A stretch of 64,000 nucleotides of DNA from Streptomyces sp. DH37 (GCF_029813835.1 NZ_JARVKV010000007.1:62001-126000); one strand, 5' to 3'. Positions 17,181 through 25,540 are shown, counted from the stretch's first letter. Program-made: numbers and translations. The notes: generated by a model from the letters alone, not told the origin.

Positions 17181-18484
17181 TTCGCCCGCCTCCTGCGGCT
17201 GCTGACCAGGAAGCCGATGCCCGCGCCGGCGGCCAGGCCCGCGCCGACGAGGGACCACGTCACCAGCGCGCCGTTCCCGTCCTTCCCGGTGTCCTTCCCG
17301 GCGTCCTTCTCCGCCGCGCCCTTCCGGTCCCCGTCCCCGGCGGGGACGGAGGCCGGGGTCGGCCCGGTGGCGTTCAGCCGCTCGACCAGGTTCACGCCGC
17401 CGAAGTCGGCCGGGTCGCCGCCGGTGGCGCGGGTGGCCAGGACGAGCTGGCCCAGGGCGGCCGGGCTGGTCGTGGCCTTGTCCCACGTCCCGAGGTTCTT
17501 CTCCAGCCAGGCCAGGGACCTCTCCGCGGCGTCGCGGTGGCCGCCCGCGGCCAGGGCGATCACGGCGTCGGCGGTGTTGCCGTGGTCCGGCTGCTCCTCG
17601 GCGCCGGGCATGGCGGACCGCAGGTGCCCGCCGCCCGCCTCCAGCACCTCCGTCAGATAGGCGGCGCCGGCCTCGGCCGCCTCGGCCGGGGTGCGCTCGC
17701 CGTCGTTCTTCCCGCCGTCCTCCCCGCAGTCCAGGGCCTTCGCGGCCCCGCCGCCCCTCCCGTCACCGGGCTCGACGGCCAGGCCCTCGCCCCGCGCGGC
17801 CAGCACGGCCGCGGCCGTGGCGTCGTCGTTCGCGGCGAGGCGGCCCTTCTCGTCGGGCTGGTACGCGAAGGCGCCGCGCTCGCCCTCCTCGGCGTCGCAG
17901 CCGAGCTGGAAGCCGAGCAGGGAGTCGTACGGCGACTTCCCCTCCTTCGCCGAGAGCGTCTCCGCCGGGTCCTCGCCCGCCGCGGCCAGGGCGCCGATCA
18001 CGACGGAGACGGAGTTGGCGTCGCTGGGGCTGCCGGGGTTGAAGCCCCAGCCGCCGTCGTCGTTCTGGACCAGCCTCAGCCACTCCACGGCCCGCTCCAC
18101 CCGCTCGCCGTGGCCGCCGAGGGCGGCCAGCGCCTGGACGGCGGCGGCCGTGGCGTTCACGTCGGCCACGGTCTCGGCGGTGCACGGCTCGGAGGGGTCG
18201 GGGCGGTAGGAGGCGAAGGAGCCGTCCTCGCACTGCTGCCCGGCCAGCCAGTCCACGGCCTTCCCCGCGGGCTCCACCCCGGCCGCGTCCTGGGCCAGCA
18301 GGGCCGTCGACTGGCGCCACACGCCGTCGTACTGCGGGTCGTCCTTCCCGTACAGCCCGGACGGCAGGTCCTGCTGCGCCGGGGCCTGCGCGGACGGCGA
18401 CTCGTCGGCGGCGGCGACGGGGGCCGCGACCGCGCAGAGCACGGTGGAGGCGGCCAGGGCCGCGGCGGTGCGGCGCAGGGACAT
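17177..18484 (-). CDS. Surface-anchored alpha/alpha-toroid (prenyltransferase/squalene-oxidase repeat) protein, putative cobalamin-binding alpha domain
   Basis: 435 aa. Signal peptide 1-26 (cut near VAAA-DES). The body has the repeats of terpenoid-cyclase-like toroids: VDWLAGQQCEDGSFASY, VEWLRLVQNDDGGWGFNPGSPSDANS, LLGFQLGCD...GAFAYQPDEKG, AAVQALAALGG, NTADAVIALAAGG. No DxDD or other cyclase catalytic motif is present, so it is a binding rather than an enzymatic toroid; transcobalamin and intrinsic factor use the same fold. A Lys/Asp spacer, C-terminal helix (LVGAGLAAGAGIGFLV) and SRRRRAK tail anchor it. First gene of the operon, under a cobalamin riboswitch. GAAAGG precedes the ATG. Confidence 0.82.
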   Translation of the reverse strand: MSLRRTAAALAASTVLCAVAAPVAAADESPSAQAPAQQDLPSGLYGKDDPQYDGVWRQSTALLAQDAAGVEPAGKAVDWLAGQQCEDGSFASYRPDPSEPCTAETVADVNATAAAVQALAALGGHGERVERAVEWLRLVQNDDGGWGFNPGSPSDANSVSVVIGALAAAGEDPAETLSAKEGKSPYDSLLGFQLGCDAEEGERGAFAYQPDEKGRLAANDDATAAAVLAARGEGLAVEPGDGRGGGAAKALDCGEDGGKNDGERTPAEAAEAGAAYLTEVLEAGGGHLRSAMPGAEEQPDHGNTADAVIALAAGGHRDAAERSLAWLEKNLGTWDKATTSPAALGQLVLATRATGGDPADFGGVNLVERLNATGPTPASVPAGDGDRKGAAEKDAGKDTGKDGNGALVTWSLVGAGLAAGAGIGFLVSSRRRRAK

Positions 18485-18631
18485 GGGCGGGTGCCTTTCT
18501 CGTGGCGCAGCCGTGCGCGGCCGGCCGGCCGCGCTCACCGCACGGGGCACACCGGGCTCGGCTCCGCATTCCTCGACGGTGCCGGACCGGGGCCGGGCCT
18601 CCGCCGTGCGGCGGACGCGTCGGCTCCGGGA

Positions 18632-18760
18632 GCCTCTCGTGCCCGGGCGGGTGCTCCGGCTGTACGGCGGGCGCGGGTGCGTCCGCCTGCTCACGGTTGC
18701 GGGTCAGCGCCGGATTCGCACCGGCTTCCCCCGTTCGGGCACAGGACGTTCTCCGGCTCA
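18632..18760 (-). promoter_or_regulatory. Cobalamin (AdoCbl-type) riboswitch
   Basis: Read on the minus strand, 18733-18691 gives the universally conserved B12-box core: GGGGGAAGCCGGTG, then GAATCCGG, GCTGACCCGCAACCGTGA. The 5' end shows GCCGGAGAACGTCCTGTGCC (18757-18738) and the 3' end AGCCGGAGCACCCGCCCGGG (about 18661-18642), matching the outer P1/P3 elements of the class. The aptamer ends about 150 nt before the toroid-protein ATG, so the expression platform is the 18485-18631 leader, probably occluding the ribosome site. Established function: B12 binding shuts off downstream uptake or synthesis genes. Confidence 0.95.
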
Positions 18761-19162
18761 CTCTAACGGGCGCGGACTTCCGCCCGGCCGCCGGTGGGAG
18801 CGGGATCACACCACCGGTCCGCCGCGCCGCCGGGCCGTCCCGCCGCGCGGCCGGGCCGCCGCCCCCGCCCGCGCGGCCGTACGGCCCGGCGCGGTTCCCC
18901 GTTTGTCCCGCGGTCTTTTCCAGTGGTTCACACCAAAGAATTCCCGTCCTTCTCGGCGTATTTCGTTGACGCGCGTAGCGCGGAGCCGCCACCCTCTCCG
19001 GGGGCGGAATCCCTCGGCGCGAGGACGGTCGCGCCGGGGGTCGTCCGCGCAGGCGGAGGCGGCTGTCCGGGCGGATCGGCGCCCTTTTCGCGGTTTTACC
19101 GGGCCGTGCGCGGAATTTCCCCCGAACAGCAGAGGGAAGCGCCGGAAACATCCGGAAAATTC
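18761..19162. other. 402-bp divergent spacer, no gene
   Basis: Less GC-rich than the surroundings near 18905-18975 and 19085-19165 (several short A/T runs). It must hold the promoter of the B12 operon on the minus strand and the leader/promoter region of the amidase on the plus strand. I looked for a c-di-AMP riboswitch, common before Streptomyces wall hydrolases, and did not find its conserved blocks. Confidence 0.5.
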
Positions 19163-19192
19163 TTGACGTGCCCATGACTTCAAGGGTAGGAA
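19163..19192 (+). promoter_or_regulatory. Putative sigma-70-type promoter of the amidase gene
   Basis: TTGACG (19163-19168) and TAGGAA (19187-19192) are separated by 18 bp, about 70 bp upstream of the amidase ATG. This is a good match to Streptomyces housekeeping (HrdB) promoters. Not experimentally supported here. Confidence 0.6.
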
Positions 19193-19263
19193 TTCCTTCC
19201 GACCACCGGCGTGAGCGAGCAGCGGATGCTCACCCCCCACGCACATGCTGACCGGGAGGAAGA

Positions 19264-20850
19264 ATGTTCCGACGTTCCACGGCCTGGAGACGGGCGGGCA
19301 CGTCCGTGCTCGGCGGTCTGGCCGCCGCGGCGCTGCTCGCCACGGGCCAGCCCGCCAGTGCCGCCCCCGCCGACCCGGCGCCGCGCGCCCCGATGAACCG
19401 CGCCTTCGCCCAGGCGGCCGAGGAGTTCCAGGTGCCGCGCGACCTGCTCGTCGCGGTGGGCTACGGGGAGACCCACCTCGACGGCCACGGCGGCGCGCCC
19501 AGCCACGCGAACGGCTACGGCGTGATGCACCTGGTCAGCAACCCCTCGCACCGCACGCTGGAGAAGGCCGCCGAACTGACCGGCGAACCGGCCGCCGACC
19601 TCAGGAAGGACACCGCCGCCAACATCCTCGGCGGCGCCGCCGTCCTGCGCTCCTACGCCGACGAGCTGGGGCTGGACGCCGCCGACCGCCGCGACCCCGG
19701 CGCCTGGTACCCGGCGGTGGCCCGCTACGGCGGCGCGGACGACGCCGGTACGGCGCGGCTGTACGCCGACGCCGTCTACGACTTCCTGGAGGACGGCTTC
19801 AGCGCCCTGACCCCGGCCGGCGAGCGGGTCACCGTACGGCCCCGGGACACCGAGCCGGAGCTCGGCCGCTACGCGGAGGTCCGCCCGGCGGGCTCCCCGG
19901 CGTCCTCCGGGACCGGCGCGCTGAGCACCGACTACCCGCCCGCGCGGTGGGTGCCGGCCCACTCCAGCAACTACACCCCGGGCCGCTCGGCGCCGATCAC
20001 CCACGTGGTCGTCCACGTCACCCAGGGCTCGTACGCCGGCTCGATCAGCTGGTTCCAGAACCCCAGCTCCAACGTCAGCGCCCACTACGTGATCCGCTCC
20101 TCCGACGGGGAGGTCACGCAGACCGTCCGCGACCGCGACACCGCCTGGCACGCCAGGTCCGGCAACCCGTACTCCATCGGCCTCGAGCACGAGGGCTACG
20201 TCGACAACCCCTCCTGGTTCACCGACGCCATGTACCGCTCCTCGGCCGCGCTGACCCGGCACCTGTGCGACCGCTACGGCATCCCCAAGGACCGGTCCCA
20301 CATCGTCGGCCACGTCGAGGTGCCGGGCAACGACCACACCGACCCCGGCCCCAACTGGAACTGGACCTACTACATGCAGTTGGTCCGCGACGGCGACGCC
20401 ACCGCCCCCGTCCAGCTGAACTTCACCTCGTACGGCACCCTGCGCAGCGGCTCGACCGGCGCCCAGGTGAAGGCCGCCCAGCACCTGCTGAACCAGAACG
20501 GCTTCGACGCCGGCACGGTGGACGGCGTCTTCGGCCCCGGCACCGAGAGCGCCGTGCGGGCCTTCCAGGGCAACCGCGGGCTGACCGCCGACGGCGTCGT
20601 GGGCGCCCGCACCTGGACCGCCCTGCTGTCGGCGGGCACCAGGCCCGTTCTGCGGCAGGGGAGTTCGGGCGCCGACGTGGAGCGGCTCCAGCGCTCCCTG
20701 ACCGCCGCGCTCGGCCGCACCGTGGGCATCGACGGCGCCTTCGGTCCGAACACCGAGACCGCCGTGCGCGACTACCAGAGCAGCCGCGGCCTGGCCGTGG
20801 ACGGCATCGCCGGCAGCGGCACCTGGGGCGCGCTCCAGGCCGGCCGGTAG
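19264..20850 (+). CDS. Secreted N-acetylmuramoyl-L-alanine amidase with two peptidoglycan-binding domains
   Basis: 528 aa. GGGAGGAAGA before the ATG. Signal peptide (cut near ASA-APAD, residue about 36). Residues about 45-180 resemble a lysozyme/SLT-type helical domain (GYGETHLDGHGGAPSHANGYGVMHL). Residues about 225-375 are Amidase_2: zinc ligands in THVVVHVTQG, the SAHYVIRSSDGEVTQTV core, and GHVEVPGNDHTDPG. Two PG_binding_1 repeats follow (LRSGSTGAQVKAAQHLLN and LRQGSSGADVERLQRSL). The enzyme cuts the MurNAc-L-Ala bond of peptidoglycan outside the cell, consistent with growth or lysis. Monocistronic, ended by an 18-bp hairpin. Confidence 0.92.
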   Translation: MFRRSTAWRRAGTSVLGGLAAAALLATGQPASAAPADPAPRAPMNRAFAQAAEEFQVPRDLLVAVGYGETHLDGHGGAPSHANGYGVMHLVSNPSHRTLEKAAELTGEPAADLRKDTAANILGGAAVLRSYADELGLDAADRRDPGAWYPAVARYGGADDAGTARLYADAVYDFLEDGFSALTPAGERVTVRPRDTEPELGRYAEVRPAGSPASSGTGALSTDYPPARWVPAHSSNYTPGRSAPITHVVVHVTQGSYAGSISWFQNPSSNVSAHYVIRSSDGEVTQTVRDRDTAWHARSGNPYSIGLEHEGYVDNPSWFTDAMYRSSAALTRHLCDRYGIPKDRSHIVGHVEVPGNDHTDPGPNWNWTYYMQLVRDGDATAPVQLNFTSYGTLRSGSTGAQVKAAQHLLNQNGFDAGTVDGVFGPGTESAVRAFQGNRGLTADGVVGARTWTALLSAGTRPVLRQGSSGADVERLQRSLTAALGRTVGIDGAFGPNTETAVRDYQSSRGLAVDGIAGSGTWGALQAGR

Positions 20851-20902
20851 ACACCCGGCAGACCCGGGAACAACCGCCGGACCCACCGCGCCGCACTGCG
20901 CC

Positions 20903-20942
20903 GCACCGGTCCGCACCGCCGCCCGGCGGTGCGGACCGGTGC
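20903..20942. terminator. 18-bp perfect hairpin, 4-nt loop
   Basis: GCACCGGTCCGCACCGCC (20903-20920) pairs perfectly with 20925-20942. A second hairpin, CGGCGCCGG / CCGGCGCCG (20978-20999, loop ACAT), follows. They separate the amidase gene from the converging TetR-family gene and probably serve both. Confidence 0.85.
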
Positions 20943-21020
20943 CGTTCCGCGCCCGCGGCGCCGTCCCCGACGGCGCGCGGCGCCGGACATCCGGCGCCGG
21001 GCACCCGCGGCCGGAAGCGG

Positions 21021-21671
21021 TCAGGGGGCGTGCGGCCCGCCCGGGCGAAGGGCTGGCGCGCCCCCACCGGTCACCGCCGAGGTGACCAGTCCGCACGCCG
21101 TCTCGATGTCCTCCCGGACCTGTTCGATCGACGCCCGCCCGGAGAGCCAGCCGATCAGCGTCGAGTGCCAGGTGTGCGCGATGACGCGGGCCACCGAGAG
21201 CCGCTCCGGCGTCGGCGCCCCCTCCGTGCCCATGGCGTCCAGGATGATCGCGGTGGTGAGCCGGGAGACCGCGTCGACCTCCGCGCCGGCCGAGCGGTCG
21301 GCGAAGGTGAACGCCCGCACCATGGCCTCCGCCAGGTTCGGGTCCCGCTGGAGCGCGCGGAAGGCGCGCATCAGCGTCACGGCGACCCGTGCCGCGGGCT
21401 CCGGCTCCTCGGGCGGCCGCCGGTGCAGGGTCTCGTGCAGCCGCTCCAACTGGTCGTGCATGGTGGCGACCAGCAGGTGGACCTTGGAGGGGAAGTAGCG
21501 GTAGAGCGTGCCGAGCGCGACGTTCGAGGACTCGGCGACCTCGCGCATCTGCACCGCGCCGAAGCCCCCGCGCCGGGCCAGTTCGGCGCTGGCGTCCAGG
21601 ATGCGGCGGCGGCGTGCCTCCTGGCGCTCGGTGAGCGGCGGGGCGGAGGGGGAGCTGGGGTGTGCCGTCAT
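21021..21671 (-). CDS. TetR-family regulator closely resembling KstR
   Basis: 216 aa from ATG at 21671 with AGGAGAG directly before it. The N-terminal HTH (RRRRILDASAELARRGGFGAVQMREVAESSNVALGTLYRYFPSKVHLLV) follows mycobacterial KstR almost residue for residue, and the ligand domain repeats KstR landmarks (EAMVRAFTFADRSAGAEVD, ARVIAHTW, WLSGRAS). KstR represses sterol/cholesterol catabolism and is released by a CoA-thioester of a sterol intermediate. No sterol gene is in view, but a KstR-type box lies 240 bp upstream, ahead of the divergent glycosyltransferase operon. Ligand here unknown. Confidence 0.85.
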   Translation of the reverse strand: MTAHPSSPSAPPLTERQEARRRRILDASAELARRGGFGAVQMREVAESSNVALGTLYRYFPSKVHLLVATMHDQLERLHETLHRRPPEEPEPAARVAVTLMRAFRALQRDPNLAEAMVRAFTFADRSAGAEVDAVSRLTTAIILDAMGTEGAPTPERLSVARVIAHTWHSTLIGWLSGRASIEQVREDIETACGLVTSAVTGGGAPALRPGGPHAP

Positions 21672-21910
21672 CTCTCCTGCCGTCTGTCCCGTCGTGCCTG
21701 TGCGGGCCCCGCCGCGGCGGCCCCGCACGGGCCGGGCTCGTCCGCGGCGGCCCGGGGACCGCATCCTCGCAGGAGGGGGCCGTGGCGTGAATCACCCGGA
21801 CCGGTTCGGCCCGGGACTTCTACCGGCCGGTAATCTTGCGGGCCGGGGCCGTGCGGCCCCTCGGGACCGGGCACGTCCGGGGCGCGAGCCGAACGCGGCC
21901 GGGCCGTCCT

Positions 21911-21924
21911 TGAAACTTGTTCTA
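21911..21924. promoter_or_regulatory. KstR-type operator
   Basis: TGAAACTTGTTCTA fits the published KstR consensus TnnAACnnGTTnnA at every fixed position. It sits 66 bp before the glycosyltransferase start and between it and the divergent KstR-like gene, so it could control the operon, the regulator, or both. Confidence 0.65.
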
Positions 21925-21989
21925 GATTAACGCGAGCGGTTACGCTCCGGCGGAAGCTCTCCGCGAGGACTTCGAGAAGGGGGCCGTGA

Positions 21990-23321
21990 GTGACGGCAGA
22001 GGCCACCTGGGACGCCGCGCCCGGACCCCTGACGGGCGAGGCCGCCGACGGCGGCAGACCGCTGCGGATCGCGCTGCTCACCTACAAGGGGAACCCGTTC
22101 TGCGGCGGCCAGGGCGTCTACGTGCGCCACCTGTCGCGCGAGCTGGCCCGCCTCGGCCACCGCGTCGAGGTGATCGGCGCCCAGCCCTACCCGGTCCTGG
22201 ACGAGGAGGACGGACTGGCGGGGGAGGTCACCCTCACCCGGCTCCCCAGCCTCGACCTCTACCGGCAGCCCGACCCCTTCCGCACCCCGGGGCGCGACGA
22301 GTACCGCGACTGGATCGACGCGCTGGAGGTCGCCACCATGTGGACCGGCGGCTTCCCCGAGCCGCTGACCTTCTCGCTGCGCGCCCGCCGCCACCTGGCC
22401 GCCCGGCGCGGCGAGTTCGACGTCGTCCACGACAACCAGACCCTCGGCTACGGCCTCCTGGGCCTGGAGCGGATCGGCTTCCCCCTGGTCACCACCGTCC
22501 ACCACCCCATCACCGTGGACCGCCGGCTGGACCTGGCGGCCGCCGAGGGCTGGCGGCGGCGGATCTCGGTGCGCCGCTGGTACGGTTTCACCCGCATGCA
22601 GAAGCGCGTCGCCCGGCGGCTGCCCACCGTGCTGACCGTCTCCGGCTCCTCCCGGCGGGAGATCACCGAGGACCTCGGGGTGCGCCCCGACCGCGTCCAC
22701 GTCGTGCCCATCGGCGCCGACACCCGGCTGTTCTCGCCCGACCCCGCCGTCCCCGAGGTCCCCGGCCGCATCGTCACCACCTCCAGCGCCGACGTCCCCC
22801 TCAAGGGGCTGGTCCACCTCGTCGAGGCCCTGGCCAAGGTCCGCACCGAGCACGAGGACGCGCACCTGGTGGTCGTCGGCAAGCGCCCGGAGAAGGGCCC
22901 GGTGGCCGAGGCCGTGGAGCGCTACGGGCTCGGCGGCGCGGTGGAGTTCGTCAAGGGCATCAGCGACCGGGAGCTGGCGGACCTGGTGCGCGGCGCCCGG
23001 ATCGCCTGCGTGCCCTCCCTCTACGAGGGCTTCTCCCTGCCGGCGGCCGAGGCCATGGCCACCGGCACACCGCTGGTCGCCACCACCGGAGGCGCGATCC
23101 CCGAGGTGGCGGGCCCCGACGGCGAGACCTGCCTGGCGGTTCCGCCGGGCGACGCGGGCGCGCTCGCCGCGGCGCTGGGCAGGCTGCTCGGCGACGCGGG
23201 GCTGCGGGCACGCCTGGGCGCGGCCGGACGGGAGAGGGTGCTGCGCCGCTTCACCTGGGAACAGGCCGCCCGCGGCACGGTGGAGCACTACCGCGCCGCG
23301 ATCGCGACCGCCGTCCGCTGA
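21990..23321 (+). CDS. Glycosyltransferase family 4 (GT-B)
   Basis: 443 aa from GTG at 21990 (GAGAAGGGGG upstream; a GTG at 21986 is out of frame). GT-B fold: N-terminal LLTYKGNPFCGGQGVYVRHLSRELARLGHRVEVIG binds acceptor; the C-terminal nucleotide-sugar site has the GT4 EGFSLPAAEAMATGTPLVATTGGAIPE signature and ALGRLLGD helix. Retaining enzyme, probably cytosolic or membrane-associated. First of three genes (glycosyltransferase, methyltransferase, toroid protein) with a KstR-type box ahead; together they suggest assembly of a modified glycolipid or terpenoid glycoside. Acceptor unknown. Confidence 0.88.
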   Translation: MTAEATWDAAPGPLTGEAADGGRPLRIALLTYKGNPFCGGQGVYVRHLSRELARLGHRVEVIGAQPYPVLDEEDGLAGEVTLTRLPSLDLYRQPDPFRTPGRDEYRDWIDALEVATMWTGGFPEPLTFSLRARRHLAARRGEFDVVHDNQTLGYGLLGLERIGFPLVTTVHHPITVDRRLDLAAAEGWRRRISVRRWYGFTRMQKRVARRLPTVLTVSGSSRREITEDLGVRPDRVHVVPIGADTRLFSPDPAVPEVPGRIVTTSSADVPLKGLVHLVEALAKVRTEHEDAHLVVVGKRPEKGPVAEAVERYGLGGAVEFVKGISDRELADLVRGARIACVPSLYEGFSLPAAEAMATGTPLVATTGGAIPEVAGPDGETCLAVPPGDAGALAAALGRLLGDAGLRARLGAAGRERVLRRFTWEQAARGTVEHYRAAIATAVR

Positions 23322-23377
23322 CCCCGCCCCGCCGCTTCAGGCCCGTCACCGCACCGCACCGAGGAAGGCAGACACCA

Positions 23378-24136
23378 GTGCTGACCGTGGACTTCTCCCG
23401 CTTCCCGCTCGCCCCCGGGGACCGGGTCCTGGACCTGGGGTGCGGCGCCGGACGCCATGCCTTCGAGTGCTACCGGCGCGGCGCCCGCGTCGTCGCGCTG
23501 GACCGCAACGGCGAGGAGATCCGCGAGGTCGCCAAGTGGTTCGCCGCCATGGCGGAGGCCGGGGAGGCCCCGGCGGGCGCCGAGGCCACCGCGATGGAGG
23601 GCGACGCCCTGGCCCTGCCCTTCCCCGACGACAGCTTCGACGCCGTGATCGTCTCCGAGGTGATGGAACACATCCCCGACGACAAGGGCGTCCTGGCCGA
23701 GATGGTCCGGGTGCTGCGCCCCGGCGGCCGGATCGCGGTGACCGTGCCGCGCTACGGCCCCGAGAAGGTCTGCTGGACGCTGTCCGACGCGTACCACGAG
23801 GTCGAGGGCGGCCACATCCGCATCTACCGGGCCCACGAACTGCTGGCGAAGATGCGCGGGGCGGGCCTGAAGCCGTACGGCACCCACCACGCCCACGCCC
23901 TGCACTCCCCGTACTGGTGGCTCAAGTGCGCCTTCGGGGTGGACCGGGACGGCGACGAGGCCGCGCTGCCGGTGCGCGCGTACCACAAGCTGCTGGTCTG
24001 GGACATCATGAAGAAGCCGCTGGCCACCCGTCTCGCGGAGAACCTCCTCAACCCGGTGATGGGCAAGAGCTTCGTGGCCTACGCCACCAAGCCGCACCTG
24101 CCCGCCGGCGCGGTCTCCGGTCAGGGGACGGCGTGA
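23378..24136 (+). CDS. Class I SAM-dependent methyltransferase (Methyltransf_11)
   Basis: 252 aa from GTG at 23378 (GAGGAAGG upstream). SAM motifs: VLDLGCGAGRHAFECY (motif I), VVALDRNGEEI (motif II acid), FDAVIVSEVMEHIPD (motif III/IV), VLRPGGRIAVTVPRY (post-motif). A C-terminal region with HAHALHSPYWWLKCAFG and VWDIMKKPLATRLAENLLNP is typical of this actinobacterial group. Operon with the preceding glycosyltransferase (56-bp gap) and the following toroid protein (4-bp GTGA overlap). Confidence 0.9.
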   Translation: MLTVDFSRFPLAPGDRVLDLGCGAGRHAFECYRRGARVVALDRNGEEIREVAKWFAAMAEAGEAPAGAEATAMEGDALALPFPDDSFDAVIVSEVMEHIPDDKGVLAEMVRVLRPGGRIAVTVPRYGPEKVCWTLSDAYHEVEGGHIRIYRAHELLAKMRGAGLKPYGTHHAHALHSPYWWLKCAFGVDRDGDEAALPVRAYHKLLVWDIMKKPLATRLAENLLNPVMGKSFVAYATKPHLPAGAVSGQGTA

Positions 24137-25200
24137 CGAGCCCGGGCCGCACCGAACGGCTCGTCCTGCCCGGCGTCCTGACCGCCGAACAGGCCGAGCG
24201 GACCGTGGCGGGCATCGCCGCCCTCCAGCGGGAGGACGGCGCGATCCCGTGGTTCCGCGGCCACCACCTCGACCCCTGGGACCACGTCGAGGCCGCCATG
24301 GCGCTGGACGCGGCCGGGGAGCACGAGCGGGCCGGGGCCGCCTACCGCTGGCTGGCCGAGCACCAGAACGCCGACGGCTCCTGGTACGCCGCCTACGCCG
24401 ACGGGGACGCGGCCCGGCCCACCGACCTGGGCAAGGAGACCAACTTCTGCGCCTACGTCGCCGTCGGGGTGTGGCACCACTACCTCGCCACCGGCGACGA
24501 CACCTTCGTGGACCGCATGTGGCCGGTGGTCGTGGCGGCCGTCGAGTTCGTCCTGGGACTCCAGCAGCCCGGCGGGCAGATCGGCTGGAAGCGGGAGGCC
24601 GACGGCACCCCCGTCACCGACGCCCTGCTGACCGGCTCCTCCTCCATCCACCAGGCGCTGCGCTGCGCGCTCGCCCTGGCCGAGCACCGCGGCGAGCCGC
24701 AGCCGGACTGGGAGCTGGCGCTGGGCTGGCTGGGCCACGCGGTGCGCCGCCACCCCGAGCGCTTCCTGGACAAGGGCCGCTACTCGATGGACTGGTACTA
24801 CCCCGTCCTGGGCGGCGCGGTGACCGGGCCCGCGGCCAAGGAGCGCATCGAGGAGGGCTGGGACCGCTTCGTCGTCCCCGGCCTGGGCGTGCGCTGCGTG
24901 CTGCCCAATCCGTGGGTGACCGGCGGGGAGAGCGCCGAACTCGCCCTGGCCCTGTGGGTGATGGGGGAGTCCGACCGGGCGCTGGAGATCCTGCGCTGGA
25001 TGCAGCACCTGCGCGCCGAGGACGGCATGTACTGGACCGGCTACGTCTTCGAGGACGACGCCTTCTGGCCGGAGGAGCTGACCTCCTGGACCGCGGGCTC
25101 GCTGCTGCTGGCCGTGGCGGCCCTCGGCGGCGACGAGCCCACGGTGGCGGTCTTCGGCGGCGAGCGGCTGCCGGCCGGACTGGAACCGGACTGCTGCTGA
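24133..25200 (+). CDS. Prenyltransferase-like alpha/alpha-toroid protein
   Basis: 355 aa from GTG at 24133, overlapping the methyltransferase stop by 4 bp. Helical-repeat toroid motifs: AALQREDGAIPWFRGHH, WLAEHQNADGSWYAAYADG, FVLGLQQPGGQIGWKREADG, LRWMQHLRAEDGMYWTGYVF. Public annotation calls relatives prenyltransferase, but the classical catalytic DxDD or zinc ligands are not evident; the acidic aromatic motifs could equally fit a six-hairpin glycosidase. Conserved linkage to the glycosyltransferase and methyltransferase argues for one pathway. No signal peptide, so cytoplasmic. Confidence 0.8.
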   Translation: MTSPGRTERLVLPGVLTAEQAERTVAGIAALQREDGAIPWFRGHHLDPWDHVEAAMALDAAGEHERAGAAYRWLAEHQNADGSWYAAYADGDAARPTDLGKETNFCAYVAVGVWHHYLATGDDTFVDRMWPVVVAAVEFVLGLQQPGGQIGWKREADGTPVTDALLTGSSSIHQALRCALALAEHRGEPQPDWELALGWLGHAVRRHPERFLDKGRYSMDWYYPVLGGAVTGPAAKERIEEGWDRFVVPGLGVRCVLPNPWVTGGESAELALALWVMGESDRALEILRWMQHLRAEDGMYWTGYVFEDDAFWPEELTSWTAGSLLLAVAALGGDEPTVAVFGGERLPAGLEPDCC

Positions 25201-25240
25201 GCCGTCCCGTGCCGGGCCGCCTCGCCCCCGGGGCCGCCGG

Positions 25241-25540
25241 TCAGTGGCGGTGGACGCGCGAGGCCAGCAGATGGCCCACCAGCAGGTAGGTCACGGCGGC
25301 GATCCCGTAGTTGACCAGGACCTGGAACCAGTCGGGTTCGAGGTCGAAGAGGTCGTACGACCAGCCCGCCAGCCAGCGGGCGGAGTCGTGGACGAAGACG
25401 ACCAGGTCGTTGCCGCGGTTGGCGCCCAGTACGTACAGCAGGATCCAGAGGCCGATGATCGCCGCCATGACGTCCGCGACCGCGCGGATCACCAGGGCGG
25501 CGTGGCTGCCTCCGTGACGTCGTCTCGTGGTGGTCACCAT
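25241..25540 (-). CDS. Small two-helix membrane protein, unknown function
   Basis: 99 aa from ATG at 25540; the upstream in-frame start at 25570 is possible, but neither has a clear ribosome site. Two hydrophobic helices (AVADVMAAIIGLWILLYVLG and VLVNYGIAAVTYLLVGHLLA) flank an acidic loop with several Trp (WLAGWSYDLFDLEPDWF), then a basic VHRH tail. Arrangement is typical of Streptomyces small membrane proteins expected to sit with both ends inside. Convergent with the toroid gene. Role unknown. Confidence 0.75.
   Translation of the reverse strand: MVTTTRRRHGGSHAALVIRAVADVMAAIIGLWILLYVLGANRGNDLVVFVHDSARWLAGWSYDLFDLEPDWFQVLVNYGIAAVTYLLVGHLLASRVHRH

Noticed and set aside
18765..19262. Possible c-di-AMP (ydaO/yuaA) riboswitch before the amidase gene
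   Set aside because: Its usual conserved blocks (GGGACCC-type and CCGAAUCCG...CAGCUAACC-type) are not present on the plus strand.
24133..25200. Class I or II terpene cyclase
   Set aside because: Toroid repeats are present but neither DDxxD/NSE nor DxDD is; the function is left open.
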